A stretch of 64,000 nucleotides of DNA from Lasioglossum baleicum (lineage: Eukaryota; Arthropoda; Insecta; Hymenoptera; Halictidae), in contig NW_027469233.1 of NCBI RefSeq assembly GCF_051020765.1, forward strand, positions 1-64,000, read 5' to 3'. The notes under the pieces were generated by a model. The model was given only the letters and a program-made list of their open reading frames with translations, ran no database searches and was not told where the DNA came from. Positions within the stretch are counted from its first letter, which is position 1; each line of letters starts with the position of its first letter. Shown here piece by piece: positions 51,016 to 63,510 of this stretch. Position numbers and translations under genes: made by a program.

Positions 51016-52254
51016 ATGCGTTATGCGTTATGCGTTATGCGTTATGCGTTATGCGTTATGCGTTATGCGTTATGCGTTATGCGTTATGCGTTATGCGTTA
51101 TGCGTTATGCGTTATGCGTTATGCGTTATGCGTTATGCGTTATGCGTTATGCGTTATGCGTTATGCGTTATGCGTTATGCGTTATGCGTTATGCGTTATG
51201 CGTTATGCGTTATGCGTTATGCCTTATGCGTTATGCGTTATGCGTTATGCGTTATGCGTTATGCGTTATGCGCCATGCGTTATCCGTTATGCGTTATCCG
51301 TTATGCGTTACGCGTTATGCGTTATGCGTTATGCGTTATGCGTTAAGCGTTATACGTTATGCGATATGCGTTATGCGTTATGCGTTATGCGTTATGCGTT
51401 ATGCGTTATGCGTTACGCGTTACGCGTTACGCGTTACGCGTTATGCGTTATGCGTTATGCTTTATGCGTTATGCGTTATGCGTTATGCGTTATGCGTTAT
51501 GCGTTATGCGTTATGCGTTATGCGTTATGCGTTATGCGTTATGCGTTATGCGTTATGCGTTATGCGTTATGCGTTATGCGTTATGCGTTATGCGTTATGC
51601 GTTATGCGTTATGCGTTATGCGTTATGCCTTATGCCTTATGCGTTATGCGTTATGCGTTATGCGTTATGCGTTATGCGTTATGCGTTATGCGTTATGCGT
51701 TATGCGTTATGCGCCATGCGTTATCCGTTATGCGTTATCCGTTATGCGTTACGCGTTATGCGTTATGCGTTATGCGTTATGCGTTATGCGTTAAGCGTTA
51801 TACGTTATGCGATATGCGTTATGCGTTATGTGTTATGCGTTATGCGTTATGCGTTATGCGTTATGCGTTATGTGTTATGCGTTATGCGTTATGCGTTATG
51901 CGTTATGCGTTAAGCGTTATGCGTTATGCGATATGCGTTATTCGTTATGCGTTATGCGTTATGCGTCATGCGTTATGCGTTATGCGTTCTGCGTTATGCG
52001 TCATGCGTTATGCGTTATGCGTTCTGCGTTATGCGTTATGCGTTATGCGTTATGCGTTATGCGTTATGCGTTATGCGTTATGCGTTATGCGTTATGCGTT
52101 ATGCGTTATGCGTTATGCGTTATGCGTTATGCGTTATGCCTTATGCCTTATGCGTTATGCGTTATGCGTTATGCGTTATGCGTTATGCGTTATGCGTTAT
52201 GCGTTATGCGCCATGCGTTATCCGTTATGCGTTATCCGTTATGCGTTACGCGTT
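51016..52254 (+). repeat. E/F/J block after A copy 7
   Basis: E at 51268, 51709 and 52206. J at 51415-51442 (four units) with unusually few canonical units before it, and an ATGCCTT pair near 51625. AAGCGTT, ATTCGTT and CTGCGTT markers near 51910-52025. No gene. Confidence 0.84.
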
Positions 52255-53332
52255 ATGCGTTATGCGTTATGCGTTATGCGTTATGCGTTATGCGTTATGC
52301 GTTATGCGTTATGCGTTATGCGTTATGCGTTATGCGTTATGCGTTATGCGTTATGCGTTATGCGTTATGCGTTATGCGTTATGCGTTATGCGTTATGCGT
52401 TATGCGTTATGCGTTATGCGTTATGCGTTATGCGTTATGCGTTATGCGTTATGCGTTATGCGTTATGCGTTATGCGTTATGCGTTATGCGTTATGCGTTA
52501 TGCGTTATGCGTTATGCGTTATGCGTTATGCGTTATGCGTTATGCGTTATGCGTTATGCGTTATGCGTTATGCGTTATGCGTTATGCGTTATGCGTTATG
52601 CGTTATGCGTTATGCGTTATGCGTTATGCGTTATGCGTTATGCGTTATGCGTTATGCGTTATGCGTTATGCGTTATGCGTTATGCGTTATGCGTTATGCG
52701 TTATGCGTTATGCGTTATGCGTTATGCGTTATGCGTTATGCGTTATGCGTTATGCGTTACGCGTTACGCGTTACGCGTTACGCGTTATGCGTTATGCGTT
52801 ATGCTTTATGCGTTATGCGTTATGCGTTATGCGTTATGCGTTATGCGTTATGCGTTATGCGTTATGCGTTATGCGTTATGCGTTATGCGTTATGCGTTAT
52901 GCGTTATGCGTTATGCGTTATGCGTTATGCGTTATGCGTTATGCGTTATGCGTTATGCGTTATGCGTTATGCGTTATGCGTTATGCGTTATGCGTTATGC
53001 GTTATGCGTTATGCGTTATGCGTTATGCGTTATGCGTTATGCGTTATGCGTTATGCGTTATGCGTTATGCGTTATGCGTTATGCGTTATGCGTTATGCGT
53101 TATGCGTTATGCGTTATGCGTTATGCGTTATGCGTTATGCGTTATGCGTTATGCGTTATGCGTTATGCGTTATGCGTTATGCGTTATGCGTTATGCGTTA
53201 TGCGTTATGCGTTATGCGTTATGCGTTATGCGTTATGCGTTATGCGTTATGCGTTATGCGTTATGCGTTATGCGTTATGCGTTATGCGTTATGCGTTATG
53301 CGTTACGCGTTACGCGTTACGCGTTACGCGTT
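52255..53332 (+). repeat. Two pure runs each ended by a J module (546-bp step)
   Basis: A pure run of 72 units (52255-52758), J at 52759-52786, ATGCTTT at 52801, a pure run of 71 units (52808-53304) and J at 53305-53332. The two J modules are 546 bp (78 units) apart and have identical surroundings, so this is a simple tandem duplication. Confidence 0.92.
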
Positions 53333-54704
53333 ATGCGTTATGCGTTATGCTTTATGCGTTATGCGTTATGCGTTATGCGTTATGCGTTATGCGTTATGCG
53401 TTATGCGTTATGCGTTATGCGTTATGCGTTATGCGTTATGCGTTATGCGTTATGCGTTATGCGTTATGCGTTATGCGTTATGCGTTATGCGTTATGCGTT
53501 ATGCGTTATGCGTTATGCCTTATGCCTTATGCGTTATGCGTTATGCGTTATGCGTTATGCGTTATGCGTTATGCGTTATGCGTTATGCGTTATGCGTTAT
53601 GCGCCATGCGTTATCCGTTATGCGTTATCCGTTATGCGTTACGCGTTATGCGTTATGCGTTATGCGTTATGCGTTATGCGTTAAGCGTTATACGTTATGC
53701 GATATGCGTTATGCGTTATGTGTTATGCGTTATGCGTTATGCGTTATGCGTTATGCGTTATGTGTTATGCGTTATGCGTTATGCGTTATGCGTTATGCGT
53801 TAAGCGTTATGCGTTATGCGATATGCGTTATTCGTTATGCGTTATGCGTTATGCGTCATGCGTTATGCGTTATGCGTTCTGCGTTATGCGTCATGCGTTA
53901 TGCGTTATGCGTTCTGCGTTATGCGTTATGCGTTATGCGTTATGCGTTATGCGTTATGCGTTATGCGTTATGCGTTATGCGTTATGCGTTATGCGTTATG
54001 CGTTATGCGTTATGCGTTATGCCTTATGCCTTATGCGTTATGCGTTATGCGTTATGCGTTATGCGTTATGCGTTATGCGTTATGCGTTATGCGCCATGCG
54101 TTATCCGTTATGCGTTATCCGTTATGCGTTACGCGTTATGCGTTATGCGTTATGCGTTATGCGTTATGCGTTATGCGTTATGCGTTATGCGTTATGCGTT
54201 ATGCGTTATGCGTTATGCGTTATGCGTTATGCGTTATGCGTTATGCGTTATGCGTTATGCGTTATGCGTTATGCGTTATGCGTTATGCGTTATGCGTTAT
54301 GCGTTATGCGTTATGCGTTATGCGTTATGCGTTATGCGTTATGCGTTATGCGTTATGCGTTATGCGTTATGCGTTATGCGTTATGCGTTATGCGTTATGC
54401 GTTATGCGTTATGCGTTATGCGTTATGCGTTATGCGTTATGCGTTATGCGTTATGCGTTATGCGTTATGCGTTATGCGTTATGCGTTATGCGTTATGCGT
54501 TATGCGTTATGCGTTATGCGTTATGCGTTATGCGTTATGCGTTATGCGTTATGCGTTATGCGTTATGCGTTATGCGTTATGCGTTACGCGTTATGCGTTA
54601 TGCGTTATGCGTTATGCGTTATGCGTTATGCGTTATGCGTTATGCGTTACGCGTTACGCGTTATGCGTTATGCGTTATGCGTTATGCGTTATGCGTTATG
54701 CGTT
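53333..54704 (+). repeat. E/F block before A copy 8
   Basis: ATGCTTT at 53347, ATGCCTT pairs near 53515 and 54020, E at 53599 and 54089. AAGCGTT, ATTCGTT and CTGCGTT markers near 53800-53915. A pure run of 64 units (54138-54585) is followed by ACGCGTT at 54586 and an ACGCGTT pair near 54649. No gene. Confidence 0.84.
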
Positions 54705-54858
54705 ATGTGTTATGCGTTATGCGTTAAGCGTTATACGTTATGCGTTATGCGTTATGTGTTATGCGTTATGCGTTATGTGTTATGCGTTGTGCTTTACGGG
54801 TTATGCGATATGCGTTATGCGTTATGACTTTTTCATTGAACGTTATGCGATATGCGAT
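54705..54858 (+). repeat. Module A, copy 8
   Basis: Complete order with the box at 54824. The unit after GAACGTT is ATGCGAT (54845) instead of canonical, giving two ATGCGAT in a row. Confidence 0.94.
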
Positions 54859-55551
54859 ATGCGTTATGCGTTATGCGTTATGCGTTATGCGTTATGCGTT
54901 ATGCGTTATGCGTTATGCGTTATGCGTTATGCGTTATGCGTTATGCGTTATGCGTTATGCGTTATGCGTTATGCGTTATGCGTTATGCGTTATGCGTTAT
55001 GCGTTATGCGTTATGCGTTATGCGTTATGCGTTATGCGTTATGCCTTATGCGTTATGCGTTATGCGTTATGCGTTATGCGTTATGCGTTATGCGTTATGC
55101 GCCATGCGTTATCCGTTATGCGTTATCCGTTATGCGTTACGCGTTATGCGTTATGCGTTATGCGTTATGCGTTAAGCGTTATACGTTATGCGATATGCGT
55201 TATGCGTTATGGGTTATGCGTTATGCGTTATGCGTTATGCGTTATGCGTTATGCGTTATGCGTTATGCGTTATGCGTAATGCGTTATGCGTTATGCGTTA
55301 TGCGTTATGCGTTATGCGTTATGCGTTATGCGTTATGCGTTATGCGTTATGCGTTATGCGTTATGCGTTATGCGTTATGCGTTATGCGTTATGCGTTATG
55401 CGTTATGCGTTATGCGTTATGCGTTATGCGTTATGCGTTATGCGTTATGCGTTATGCGTTAAGCGTTATGCGTTATGCGTTACGCGTTACGCGTTATGCG
55501 TTATGCGTTATGCGTTATGCGTTATGCGTTATGCGTTATGCGTTATGCGTT

Positions 55552-55705
55552 ATGTGTTATGCGTTATGCGTTAAGCGTTATACGTTATGCGTTATGCGTT
55601 ATGTGTTATGCGTTATGCGTTATGTGTTATGCGTTGTGCTTTACGGGTTATGCGATATGCGTTATGCGTTATGACTTTTTCATTGAACGTTATGCGTTAT
55701 GCGAT
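55552..55705 (+). repeat. Module A, copy 9
   Basis: Complete order, box at 55671, only 847 bp after copy 8. First A that is followed by a B2 module. Confidence 0.95.
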
Positions 55706-56174
55706 ATGCGTTATGCGTTATGCGTTATGCGTTATGCGTTATGCGTTATGCGTTATGCGTTATGCGTTATGCGTTATGCGTTATGCGTTATGCGTTACGC
55801 GTTATGCGTTACGCGTTATGCGTTATGCGTTATGCGTTATGCGTTATTCGTTATGCGTTATGCGTTATGCGTTATGCGTTATGCGTTATGCGTTATGCGT
55901 TGTGCGATATGCGTTATGCGTTATGCGTTATGCGTTATGCGTTATGCGTTACGCGTTATGCGTTACGCGTTATGCGTTATGCGTTATGCGTTATGCGTTA
56001 TGCGTTATGCGTTATTCGTTATGCGTTATGCGTTATGCGTTATGCGTTATGCGTTATGCGTTATGCGTTATGCGTTATGCGATGTGCGTTATGCGTTATG
56101 CGTTATGCGTTATGCGTTATGCGTTATGCGTTATGCGTTATGCGTTATGCGTTATGCGTTATGCGTTATGCGTT

Positions 56175-56272
56175 AAGCATTATGACTTTTTCATTGAGCG
56201 TTATGCGTTATGACTTTTCCATTGAGCGTTATGCGTTATTCGTTATGGGTTATGCGTTATGCGTTATGGGTT
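56175..56272 (+). repeat. Module B2, copy 1
   Basis: 98 bp equal to the second half of module B: AAGCATT, ATGACTT, TTTCATT and GAGCGTT; then ATGACTT, TTCCATT and GAGCGTT; then ATTCGTT and two ATGGGTT. The AAGGATT half is absent. It is followed by ACGCGTT and AAGCGTT, not by C. Confidence 0.94.
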
Positions 56273-57000
56273 ATGCGTTATGCGTTACGCGTTATGCGTT
56301 ATGCGTTATGCGTTAAGCGTTATACGTTATGCGATATGCGTTATGCGTTATGGGTTATGCGTTATGCGTTATGCGTTATGCGTTATGCGTTATGCGTTAT
56401 GCGTTATGCGTTATGCGTTATGCGTTATGCGTTATGCGTTATGCGTTATGCGTTATGCGTTATGCGTTATGCGTTATGCGTTATGCGTTATGCCTTATGC
56501 GTTATGCGTTATGCGTTATGCGTTATGCGTTATGCGTTATGCGTTATGCGCCATGCGTTATCCGTTATGCGTTATCCGTTATGCGTTACGCGTTATGCGT
56601 TATGCGTTATGCGTTATGCGTTAAGCGTTATACGTTATGCGATATGCGTTATGCGTTATGGGTTATGCGTTATGCGTTATGCGTTATGCGTTATGCGTTA
56701 TGCGTTATGCGTTATGCGTTATGCGTAATGCGTTATGCGTTATGCGTTATGCGTTATGCGTTATGCGTTATGCGTTATGCGTTATGCGTTATGCGTTATG
56801 CGTTATGCGTTATGCGTTATGCGTTATGCGTTATGCGTTATGCGTTATGCGTTATGCGTTATGCGTTATGCGTTATGCGTTATGCGTTATGCGTTATGCG
56901 TTATGCGTTAAGCGTTATGCGTTATGCGTTACGCGTTACGCGTTATGCGTTATGCGTTATGCGTTATGCGTTATGCGTTATGCGTTATGCGTTATGCGTT

Positions 57001-57154
57001 ATGTGTTATGCGTTATGCGTTAAGCGTTATACGTTATGCGTTATGCGTTATGTGTTATGCGTTATGCGTTATGTGTTATGCGTTGTGCTTTACGGGTTAT
57101 GCGATATGCGTTATGCGTTATGACTTTTTCATTGAACGTTATGCGTTATGCGAT
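57001..57154 (+). repeat. Module A, copy 10
   Basis: Complete order, box at 57120. Confidence 0.95.
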
Positions 57155-57602
57155 ATGCGTTATGCGTTATGCGTTATGCGTTATGCGTTATGCGTTATGC
57201 GTTATGCGTTATGCGTTATGCGTTATGCGTTACGCGTTATGCGTTACGCGTTATGCGTTATGCGTTATGCGTTATGCGTTATTCGTTATGCGTTATGCGT
57301 TATGCGTTATGCGTTATGCGTTATGCGTTATGCGTTGTGCGATATGCGTTATGCGTTATGCGTTATGCGTTATGCGTTATGCGTTACGCGTTATGCGTTA
57401 CGCGTTATGCGTTATGCGTTATGCGTTATGCGTTATGCGTTATGCGTTATTCGTTATGCGTTATGCGTTATGCGTTATGCGTTATGCGTTATGCGTTATG
57501 CGTTATGCGTTATGCGTTATGCGATGTGCGTTATGCGTTATGCGTTATGCGTTATGCGTTATGCGTTATGCGTTATGCGTTATGCGTTATGCGTTATGCG
57601 TT

Positions 57603-57700
57603 AAGCATTATGACTTTTTCATTGAGCGTTATGCGTTATGACTTTTCCATTGAGCGTTATGCGTTATTCGTTATGGGTTATGCGTTATGCGTTATGGGTT
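57603..57700 (+). repeat. Module B2, copy 2
   Basis: Same 98-bp order as copy 1, 602 bp after the start of A copy 10. Confidence 0.94.
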
Positions 57701-58120
57701 ATGCGTTATGCGTTACGCGTTATGCGTTATGCGTTATGCGTTAAGCGTTATACGTTATGCGATATGCGTTATGCGTTATGGGTTATGCGTTATGCGTTAT
57801 GCGTTATGCGTTATGCGTTATGCGTTATGCGTTATGCGTTATGCGTAATGCGTTATGCGTTATGCGTTATGCGTTATGCGTTATGCGTTATGCGTTATGC
57901 GTTATGCGTTATGCGTTATGCGTTATGCGTTATGCGTTATGCGTTATGCGTTATGCGTTATGCGTTATGCGTTATGCGTTATGCGTTATGCGTTATGCGT
58001 TATGCGTTATGCGTTATGCGTTATGCGTTAAGCGTTATGCGTTATGCGTTACGCGTTACGCGTTATGCGTTATGCGTTATGCGTTATGCGTTATGCGTTA
58101 TGCGTTATGCGTTATGCGTT

Positions 58121-58274
58121 ATGTGTTATGCGTTATGCGTTAAGCGTTATACGTTATGCGTTATGCGTTATGTGTTATGCGTTATGCGTTATGTGTTATG
58201 CGTTGTGCTTTACGGGTTATGCGATATGCGTTATGCGTTATGACTTTTTCATTGAACGTTATGCGTTATGCGAT
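58121..58274 (+). repeat. Module A, copy 11
   Basis: Complete order, box at 58240, exactly 1120 bp after copy 10. Confidence 0.95.
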
Positions 58275-58722
58275 ATGCGTTATGCGTTATGCGTTATGCG
58301 TTATGCGTTATGCGTTATGCGTTATGCGTTATGCGTTATGCGTTATGCGTTATGCGTTATGCGTTACGCGTTATGCGTTACGCGTTATGCGTTATGCGTT
58401 ATGCGTTATGCGTTATTCGTTATGCGTTATGCGTTATGCGTTATGCGTTATGCGTTATGCGTTATGCGTTGTGCGATATGCGTTATGCGTTATGCGTTAT
58501 GCGTTATGCGTTATGCGTTACGCGTTATGCGTTACGCGTTATGCGTTATGCGTTATGCGTTATGCGTTATGCGTTATGCGTTATTCGTTATGCGTTATGC
58601 GTTATGCGTTATGCGTTATGCGTTATGCGTTATGCGTTATGCGTTATGCGATGTGCGTTATGCGTTATGCGTTATGCGTTATGCGTTATGCGTTATGCGT
58701 TATGCGTTATGCGTTATGCGTT

Positions 58723-58820
58723 AAGCATTATGACTTTTTCATTGAGCGTTATGCGTTATGACTTTTCCATTGAGCGTTATGCGTTATTCGTTATGGGTTA
58801 TGCGTTATGCGTTATGGGTT
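58723..58820 (+). repeat. Module B2, copy 3
   Basis: Same 98-bp order, exactly 1120 bp after copy 2. From here the HOR breaks: ATGCATT follows at 58856. Confidence 0.94.
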
Positions 58821-58967
58821 ATGCGTTATGCGTTATGCGTTATGCGTTATGCGTTATGCATTATGCGTTATGCGTTATGCGTTATGCGTTATGCGTTATG
58901 CGTTATGCGTTATGCGTTATGCGTTATGCGTTATGCGTTATGCGTTATGCGTTATGCGTTATGCGTT

Positions 58968-60241
58968 ATCCGTTACGCGTTACGCGTTAGGCGTTATGCG
59001 TTATGCGTTATGCGTTATGCGTTATGCGTTATGCGTTATGCGTTATGCGTTATGCGTTATGCGTTATGCGTTATGCGTTACGCGTTATGCGTTACGCGTT
59101 ATGCGTTATGCGTTATGCGTTATGCGTTATGCGTTATGCGTTATTCGTTATGCGTTATGCGTTATGCGTTATGCGTTATGCGTTATGCGTTATGCGATGT
59201 GCGTTATGCGTTATGCGTTATGCGTTATGCGTTATGCGTCATGCGTTATGCGTTATGCGTTATGCGTTATGCGTTATGCGTTATGCGTTATGCGTTATGC
59301 GTTATGCGTTATGCGTTATGCGTTATGCGTTATGCGTTATGCGTTATGCGTTATGCGTTATGCGTTATGCGTTATGCGTTATGCGTTATGCGTTATGCGT
59401 TATGCGTTATGCGTTATGCGTTATGCGTTATGCGTTATGCGTTATGCGTTATGCGTTATGCGTCATGCGTCATGCGTTATGCGTTATGCGTTATGCGTTA
59501 TGCGTTATGCGTTATGCGTTATGCGTTATGCGTTATGCGTTATGCGTTATGCGTTATGCGTTATGCGTTATGCGTTATGCGTTATGCGTTATGCGTTATC
59601 CGTTACGCGTTACGCGTTAGGCGTTATGCGTTATGCGTTATGCGTTATGCGTTATGCGTTATGCGTTATGCGTTATGCGTTATGCGTTATGCGTTATGCG
59701 TTATGCGTTATGCGTTATGCGTTATGCGTTATGCGTTATGCGTTATGCGTTATGCGTTATGCGTTATGCGTTATGCGTTATGCGTTATGCGTTATGCGTT
59801 ATGCGTTATGCGTTATGCGTTATGCGTTATGCGTTATGCGTTATGCGTTATGCGTTATGCGTTATGCGTTATGCGTTATGCGTTATGCGTTATGCGTTAT
59901 GCGTTATGCGTTATGCGTTATGCGTTATGCGTTATGCGTTATGCGTTATGCGTTATGCGTTATGCGTTATGCGTTATGCGTTATGCGTTATGCGTTATGC
60001 GTTATGCGTTATGCGTTATGCGTTATGCGTTATGCGTTATGCGTTATGCGTTATGCGTTATGCGTTATGCGTTATGCGTTATGCGTTATGCGTTATGCGT
60101 TATGCGTTATGCGTTATGCGTTATGCGTTATGCGTTATGCGTTATGCGTTATGCGTTATGCGTTATGCGTTATGCGTTATGCGTTATGCGTTATGCGTTA
60201 TGCGTTATGCGTTATGCGTTATGCGTTATGCGTTATGCGTT
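58968..60241 (+). repeat. AGGCGTT markers and 88-unit pure run
   Basis: ATCCGTT, two ACGCGTT and AGGCGTT occur at 58968-58995 and again at 59598-59625, 630 bp (90 units) apart. The first is followed by ACGCGTT, ATTCGTT, ATGCGAT and ATGCGTC units (59234, 59458, 59465). The second is followed by a pure run of 88 units (59626-60241). Confidence 0.9.
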
Positions 60242-60276
60242 ATCCGTTATGCGTTATGCGTTATGCGTTATGCGTT

Positions 60277-60563
60277 ATGCGATATGCGTCATGCGTTAAG
60301 CGTTATGCGTTATGCATTATGCGTTATCCGTTATGCGTTATGCGTTATGCGTAATGCGTTATGAGTAATGTGTCATGCGTTATGCGTTATGCGTTATGCG
60401 TTATGCGTTATGCGTTATGCGTTATGCGTTATGCGTTATGCGTTATGCGTTATGCGTTATGCGTTATGCGATATGCGTCATGCGTTAAGCGTTATGCGTT
60501 ATGCATTATGCGTTATCCGTTATGCGTTATGCGTTATGCGTAATGCGTTATGAGTAATGTGTC
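60277..60563 (+). repeat. Module C', copies 1 and 2 in tandem (189-bp step)
   Basis: C' is 98 bp with ATGCGAT, ATGCGTC, AAGCGTT, ATGCATT, ATCCGTT, ATGCGTA, ATGAGTA and ATGTGTC. Copies start at 60277 and 60466; ATGAGTA is at 60361 and 60550. The right half matches the C part of B-C; the left half is specific to this end of the window. Confidence 0.93.
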
Positions 60564-60829
60564 ATGCGTTATGCGTTATGCGTTATGCGTTATGCGTTAT
60601 GCGTTACGCGTTATGCGTTACGCGTTATGCGTTATGCGTTATGCGTTATGCGTTATGCGTTATGCGTTATGCGTTATGCGTTATGCGTTATGCGTTATGC
60701 GTTATGCGTTATGCGTTATGCGTTATGCGTTATGCGTTATGCGTTATGCGTTATGCGTTATGCGTTATGCGTTATGCGTTATGCGTTATGCGTTATGCGT
60801 TATGCGTTATGCGTTATGCGTTATGCGTT

Positions 60830-60990
60830 ATGTGTTATGCGTTATGCGTTAAGCGTTATACGTTATGCGTTATGCGTTATGTGTTATGCGTTATGCGTTA
60901 TGTGTTATGCGTTGTGCTTTACGGGTTACGGGTTATGCGATATGCGTTATGCGTTATGACTTTTTCATTGAACGTTATGCGTTATGCGAT
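60830..60990 (+). repeat. Module A, copy 12 (one extra unit)
   Basis: Complete order but ACGGGTT is doubled, making the module 161 bp. The box starts at 60956. Confidence 0.94.
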
Positions 60991-61179
60991 ATGCGTTATG
61001 CGTTATGCGTTATGCGTTATGCGTTATGCGTTATGCGTTATGCGTTATGCGTTATGCGTTATGCGTTATGCGTTACGCGTTATGCGTTACGCGTTATGCG
61101 TTATGCGTTATGCGTTATGCGTTATGCGTTATGCGTTATGCGTTATGCGTTATGCGTTATGCGTTATGCGTTATGCGTT

Positions 61180-61263
61180 ATGTGTTATGCGTTGTGCTTT
61201 ACGGGTTATGCGATATGCGTTATGCGTTATGACTTTTTCATTGAACGTTATGCGTTATGCGAT
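61180..61263 (+). repeat. Module A, copy 13 (left-truncated)
   Basis: Starts at the third ATGTGTT of the module, followed by GTGCTTT, ACGGGTT, ATGCGAT and the box at 61229. The AAGCGTT/ATACGTT half is absent. Confidence 0.93.
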
Positions 61264-61515
61264 ATGCGTTATGCGTTATGCGTTATGCGTTATGCGTTAT
61301 GCGTTATGCGTTATGCGTTATGCGTTATGCGATATGCGTTACGCGTTATGCGTTATGCGTTATGCGTTATGCGTTATGCGTTATTCGTTATGCGTTATGC
61401 GTTATGCGTTATGCGTTATGCGTTATGCGTTATGCGTTATGCGTTATGCGATGTGCGTTATGCGTTATGCGTTATGCGTTATGCGTTATGCGTTATGCGT
61501 TATGCGTTATGCGTT

Positions 61516-61613
61516 AAGCATTATGACTTTTTCATTGAGCGTTATGCGTTATGACTTTTCCATTGAGCGTTATGCGTTATTCGTTATGGGTTATGCGTTA
61601 TGCGTTATGGGTT
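61516..61613 (+). repeat. Module B2, copy 4
   Basis: Same 98-bp order, here followed by ATGCATT and a C' module as in the ancestral B-C order. Confidence 0.94.
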
Positions 61614-61704
61614 ATGCGTTATGCGTTATGCGTTATGCGTTATGCGTTATGCATTATGCGTTATGCGTTATCCGTTATGCGTTATGCGTTATGCGTTATG
61701 CGTT

Positions 61705-61802
61705 ATGCGATATGCGTCATGCGTTAAGCATTATGCGTTATGCATTATGCGTTATCCGTTATGCGTTATGCGTTATGCGTAATGCGTTATGAGTAATGTG
61801 TC
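61705..61802 (+). repeat. Module C', copy 3
   Basis: As copies 1-2 but with AAGCATT at 61726 in place of AAGCGTT. ATGAGTA at 61789. Confidence 0.92.
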
Positions 61803-61970
61803 ATGCGTTATGCGTTATGCGTTATGCGTTATGCGTTATGCGTTATGCGTTATGCGTTATGCGTTATGCGTTATGCGTTAAGCGTTATGCGTTATGCGTT
61901 ACGCGTTACGCGTTATGCGTTATGCGTTATGCGTTATGCGTTATGCGTTATGCGTTATGCGTTATGCGTT

Positions 61971-62124
61971 ATGTGTTATGCGTTATGCGTTAAGCGTTAT
62001 ACGTTATGCGTTATGCGTTATGTGTTATGCGTTATGCGTTATGTGTTATGCGTTGTGCTTTACGGGTTATGCGATATGCGTTATGCGTTATGACTTTTTC
62101 ATTGAACGTTATGCGTTATGCGAT
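61971..62124 (+). repeat. Module A, copy 14
   Basis: Complete order, box at 62090. Confidence 0.95.
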
Positions 62125-62544
62125 ATGCGTTATGCGTTATGCGTTATGCGTTATGCGTTATGCGTTATGCGTTATGCGTTATGCGTTATGCGTTATGCGT
62201 TATGCGTTATGCGTTACGCGTTATGCGTTACGCGTTATGCGTTATGCGTTATGCGTTATTCGTTATGCGTTATGCGTTATGCGTTATGCGTTATGCGTTA
62301 TGCGTTATGCGTTATGCGATATGCGTTATGCGTTATGCGTTATGCGTTATGCGTTATGCGTTACGCGTTATGCGTTACGCGTTATGCGTTATGCGTTATG
62401 CGTTATGCGTTATGCGTTATTCGTTATGCGTTATGCGTTATGCGTTATGCGTTATGCGTTATGCGATGTGCGTTATGCGTTATGCGTTATGCGTTATGCG
62501 TTATGCGTTATGCGTTATGCGTTATGCGTTATGCGTTATGCGTT

Positions 62545-62642
62545 AAGCATTATGACTTTTTCATTGAGCGTTATGCGTTATGACTTTTCCATTGAGCGTT
62601 ATGCGTTATTCGTTATGGGTTATGCGTTATGCGTTATGGGTT
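62545..62642 (+). repeat. Module B2, copy 5
   Basis: Same 98-bp order, followed by ATGCATT and C' at 62734. Confidence 0.94.
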
Positions 62643-62733
62643 ATGCGTTATGCGTTATGCGTTATGCGTTATGCGTTATGCATTATGCGTTATGCGTTAT
62701 CCGTTATGCGTTATGCGTTATGCGTTATGCGTT

Positions 62734-62831
62734 ATGCGATATGCGTCATGCGTTAAGCGTTATGCGTTATGCATTATGCGTTATCCGTTATGCGTTATGC
62801 GTTATGCGTAATGCGTTATGAGTAATGTGTC
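62734..62831 (+). repeat. Module C', copy 4
   Basis: Same order as copy 1, ATGAGTA at 62818. It is 189 bp after the start of B2 copy 5, the same step as between B2 copy 4 and C' copy 3. Confidence 0.93.
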
Positions 62832-62943
62832 ATGCGTTATGCGTTATGCGTTATGCGTTATGCGTTATGCGTTACGCGTTATGCGTTACGCGTTATGCGT
62901 TATGCGTTATGCGTTATGCGTTATGCGTTATGCGTTATGCGTT

Positions 62944-63314
62944 ATGTGTTAGGCGTTATGCGTTATGCGTTATGCGTTATGCGTTATGCGTTATGCGTTA
63001 TGCGTTATGCGTTATGCGTTATGCGTTATGCGTTATGCGTTATGCGTTATGCGTTATGCGTTATGCGTTATGCGTTATGCGTTATGCGTTATGCGTTATG
63101 CGTTATGCGTTATGCGTTATGCGTTATGCGTTATGCGTTATGCGTTATGCGTTATGCGTTATGCGTTATGCGTTATGCGTTATGCGTTATGCGTTATGCG
63201 TTATGCGTTATGCGTTATGCGTTATGCGTTATGCGTTATGCGTTATGCGTTATGCGTTATGCGTTATGCGTTATGCGTTATGCGTTATGCGTTATGCGTT
63301 ATGCGTTATGCGTT
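62944..63314 (+). repeat. ATGTGTT/AGGCGTT marker and 51-unit pure run
   Basis: ATGTGTT at 62944 and AGGCGTT at 62951 are followed by 357 bp of canonical units. The A module expected between C' and B2 is missing here. Confidence 0.9.
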
Positions 63315-63412
63315 AAGCATTATGACTTTTTCATTGAGCGTTATGCGTTATGACTTTTCCATTGAGCGTTATGCGTTATTCGTTATGGGTTATGCGTTAT
63401 GCGTTATGGGTT
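63315..63412 (+). repeat. Module B2, copy 6
   Basis: Same 98-bp order. Second B2 in succession without an A in between. Confidence 0.94.
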
Positions 63413-63510
63413 ATGCGTTATGCGTTATGCGTTATGCGTTATGCGTTATGCGTTATGCATTATGCGTTATGCGTTATCCGTTATGCGTTATGCGTTATGC
63501 GTTATGCGTT

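Larger units (their letters stand above)
55272..58814 (+). repeat. Tandem A-B2 higher-order repeat, 1120-bp period
   Basis: Three successive cycles of ATGCGTA, run, AAGCGTT, ACGCGTT pair, A and B2. ATGCGTA lies at 55272, 56721 and 57841; A at 55552, 57001 and 58121; B2 at 56175, 57603 and 58723. Steps between cycles 2 and 3 are exactly 1120 bp (160 units) for all three markers. Cycle 1 is 1449 bp by ATGCGTA and A because it carries an extra run plus an E module (56546) between duplicated AAGCGTT/ATACGTT/ATGGGTT sets (56314 and 56623). Confidence 0.92.
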
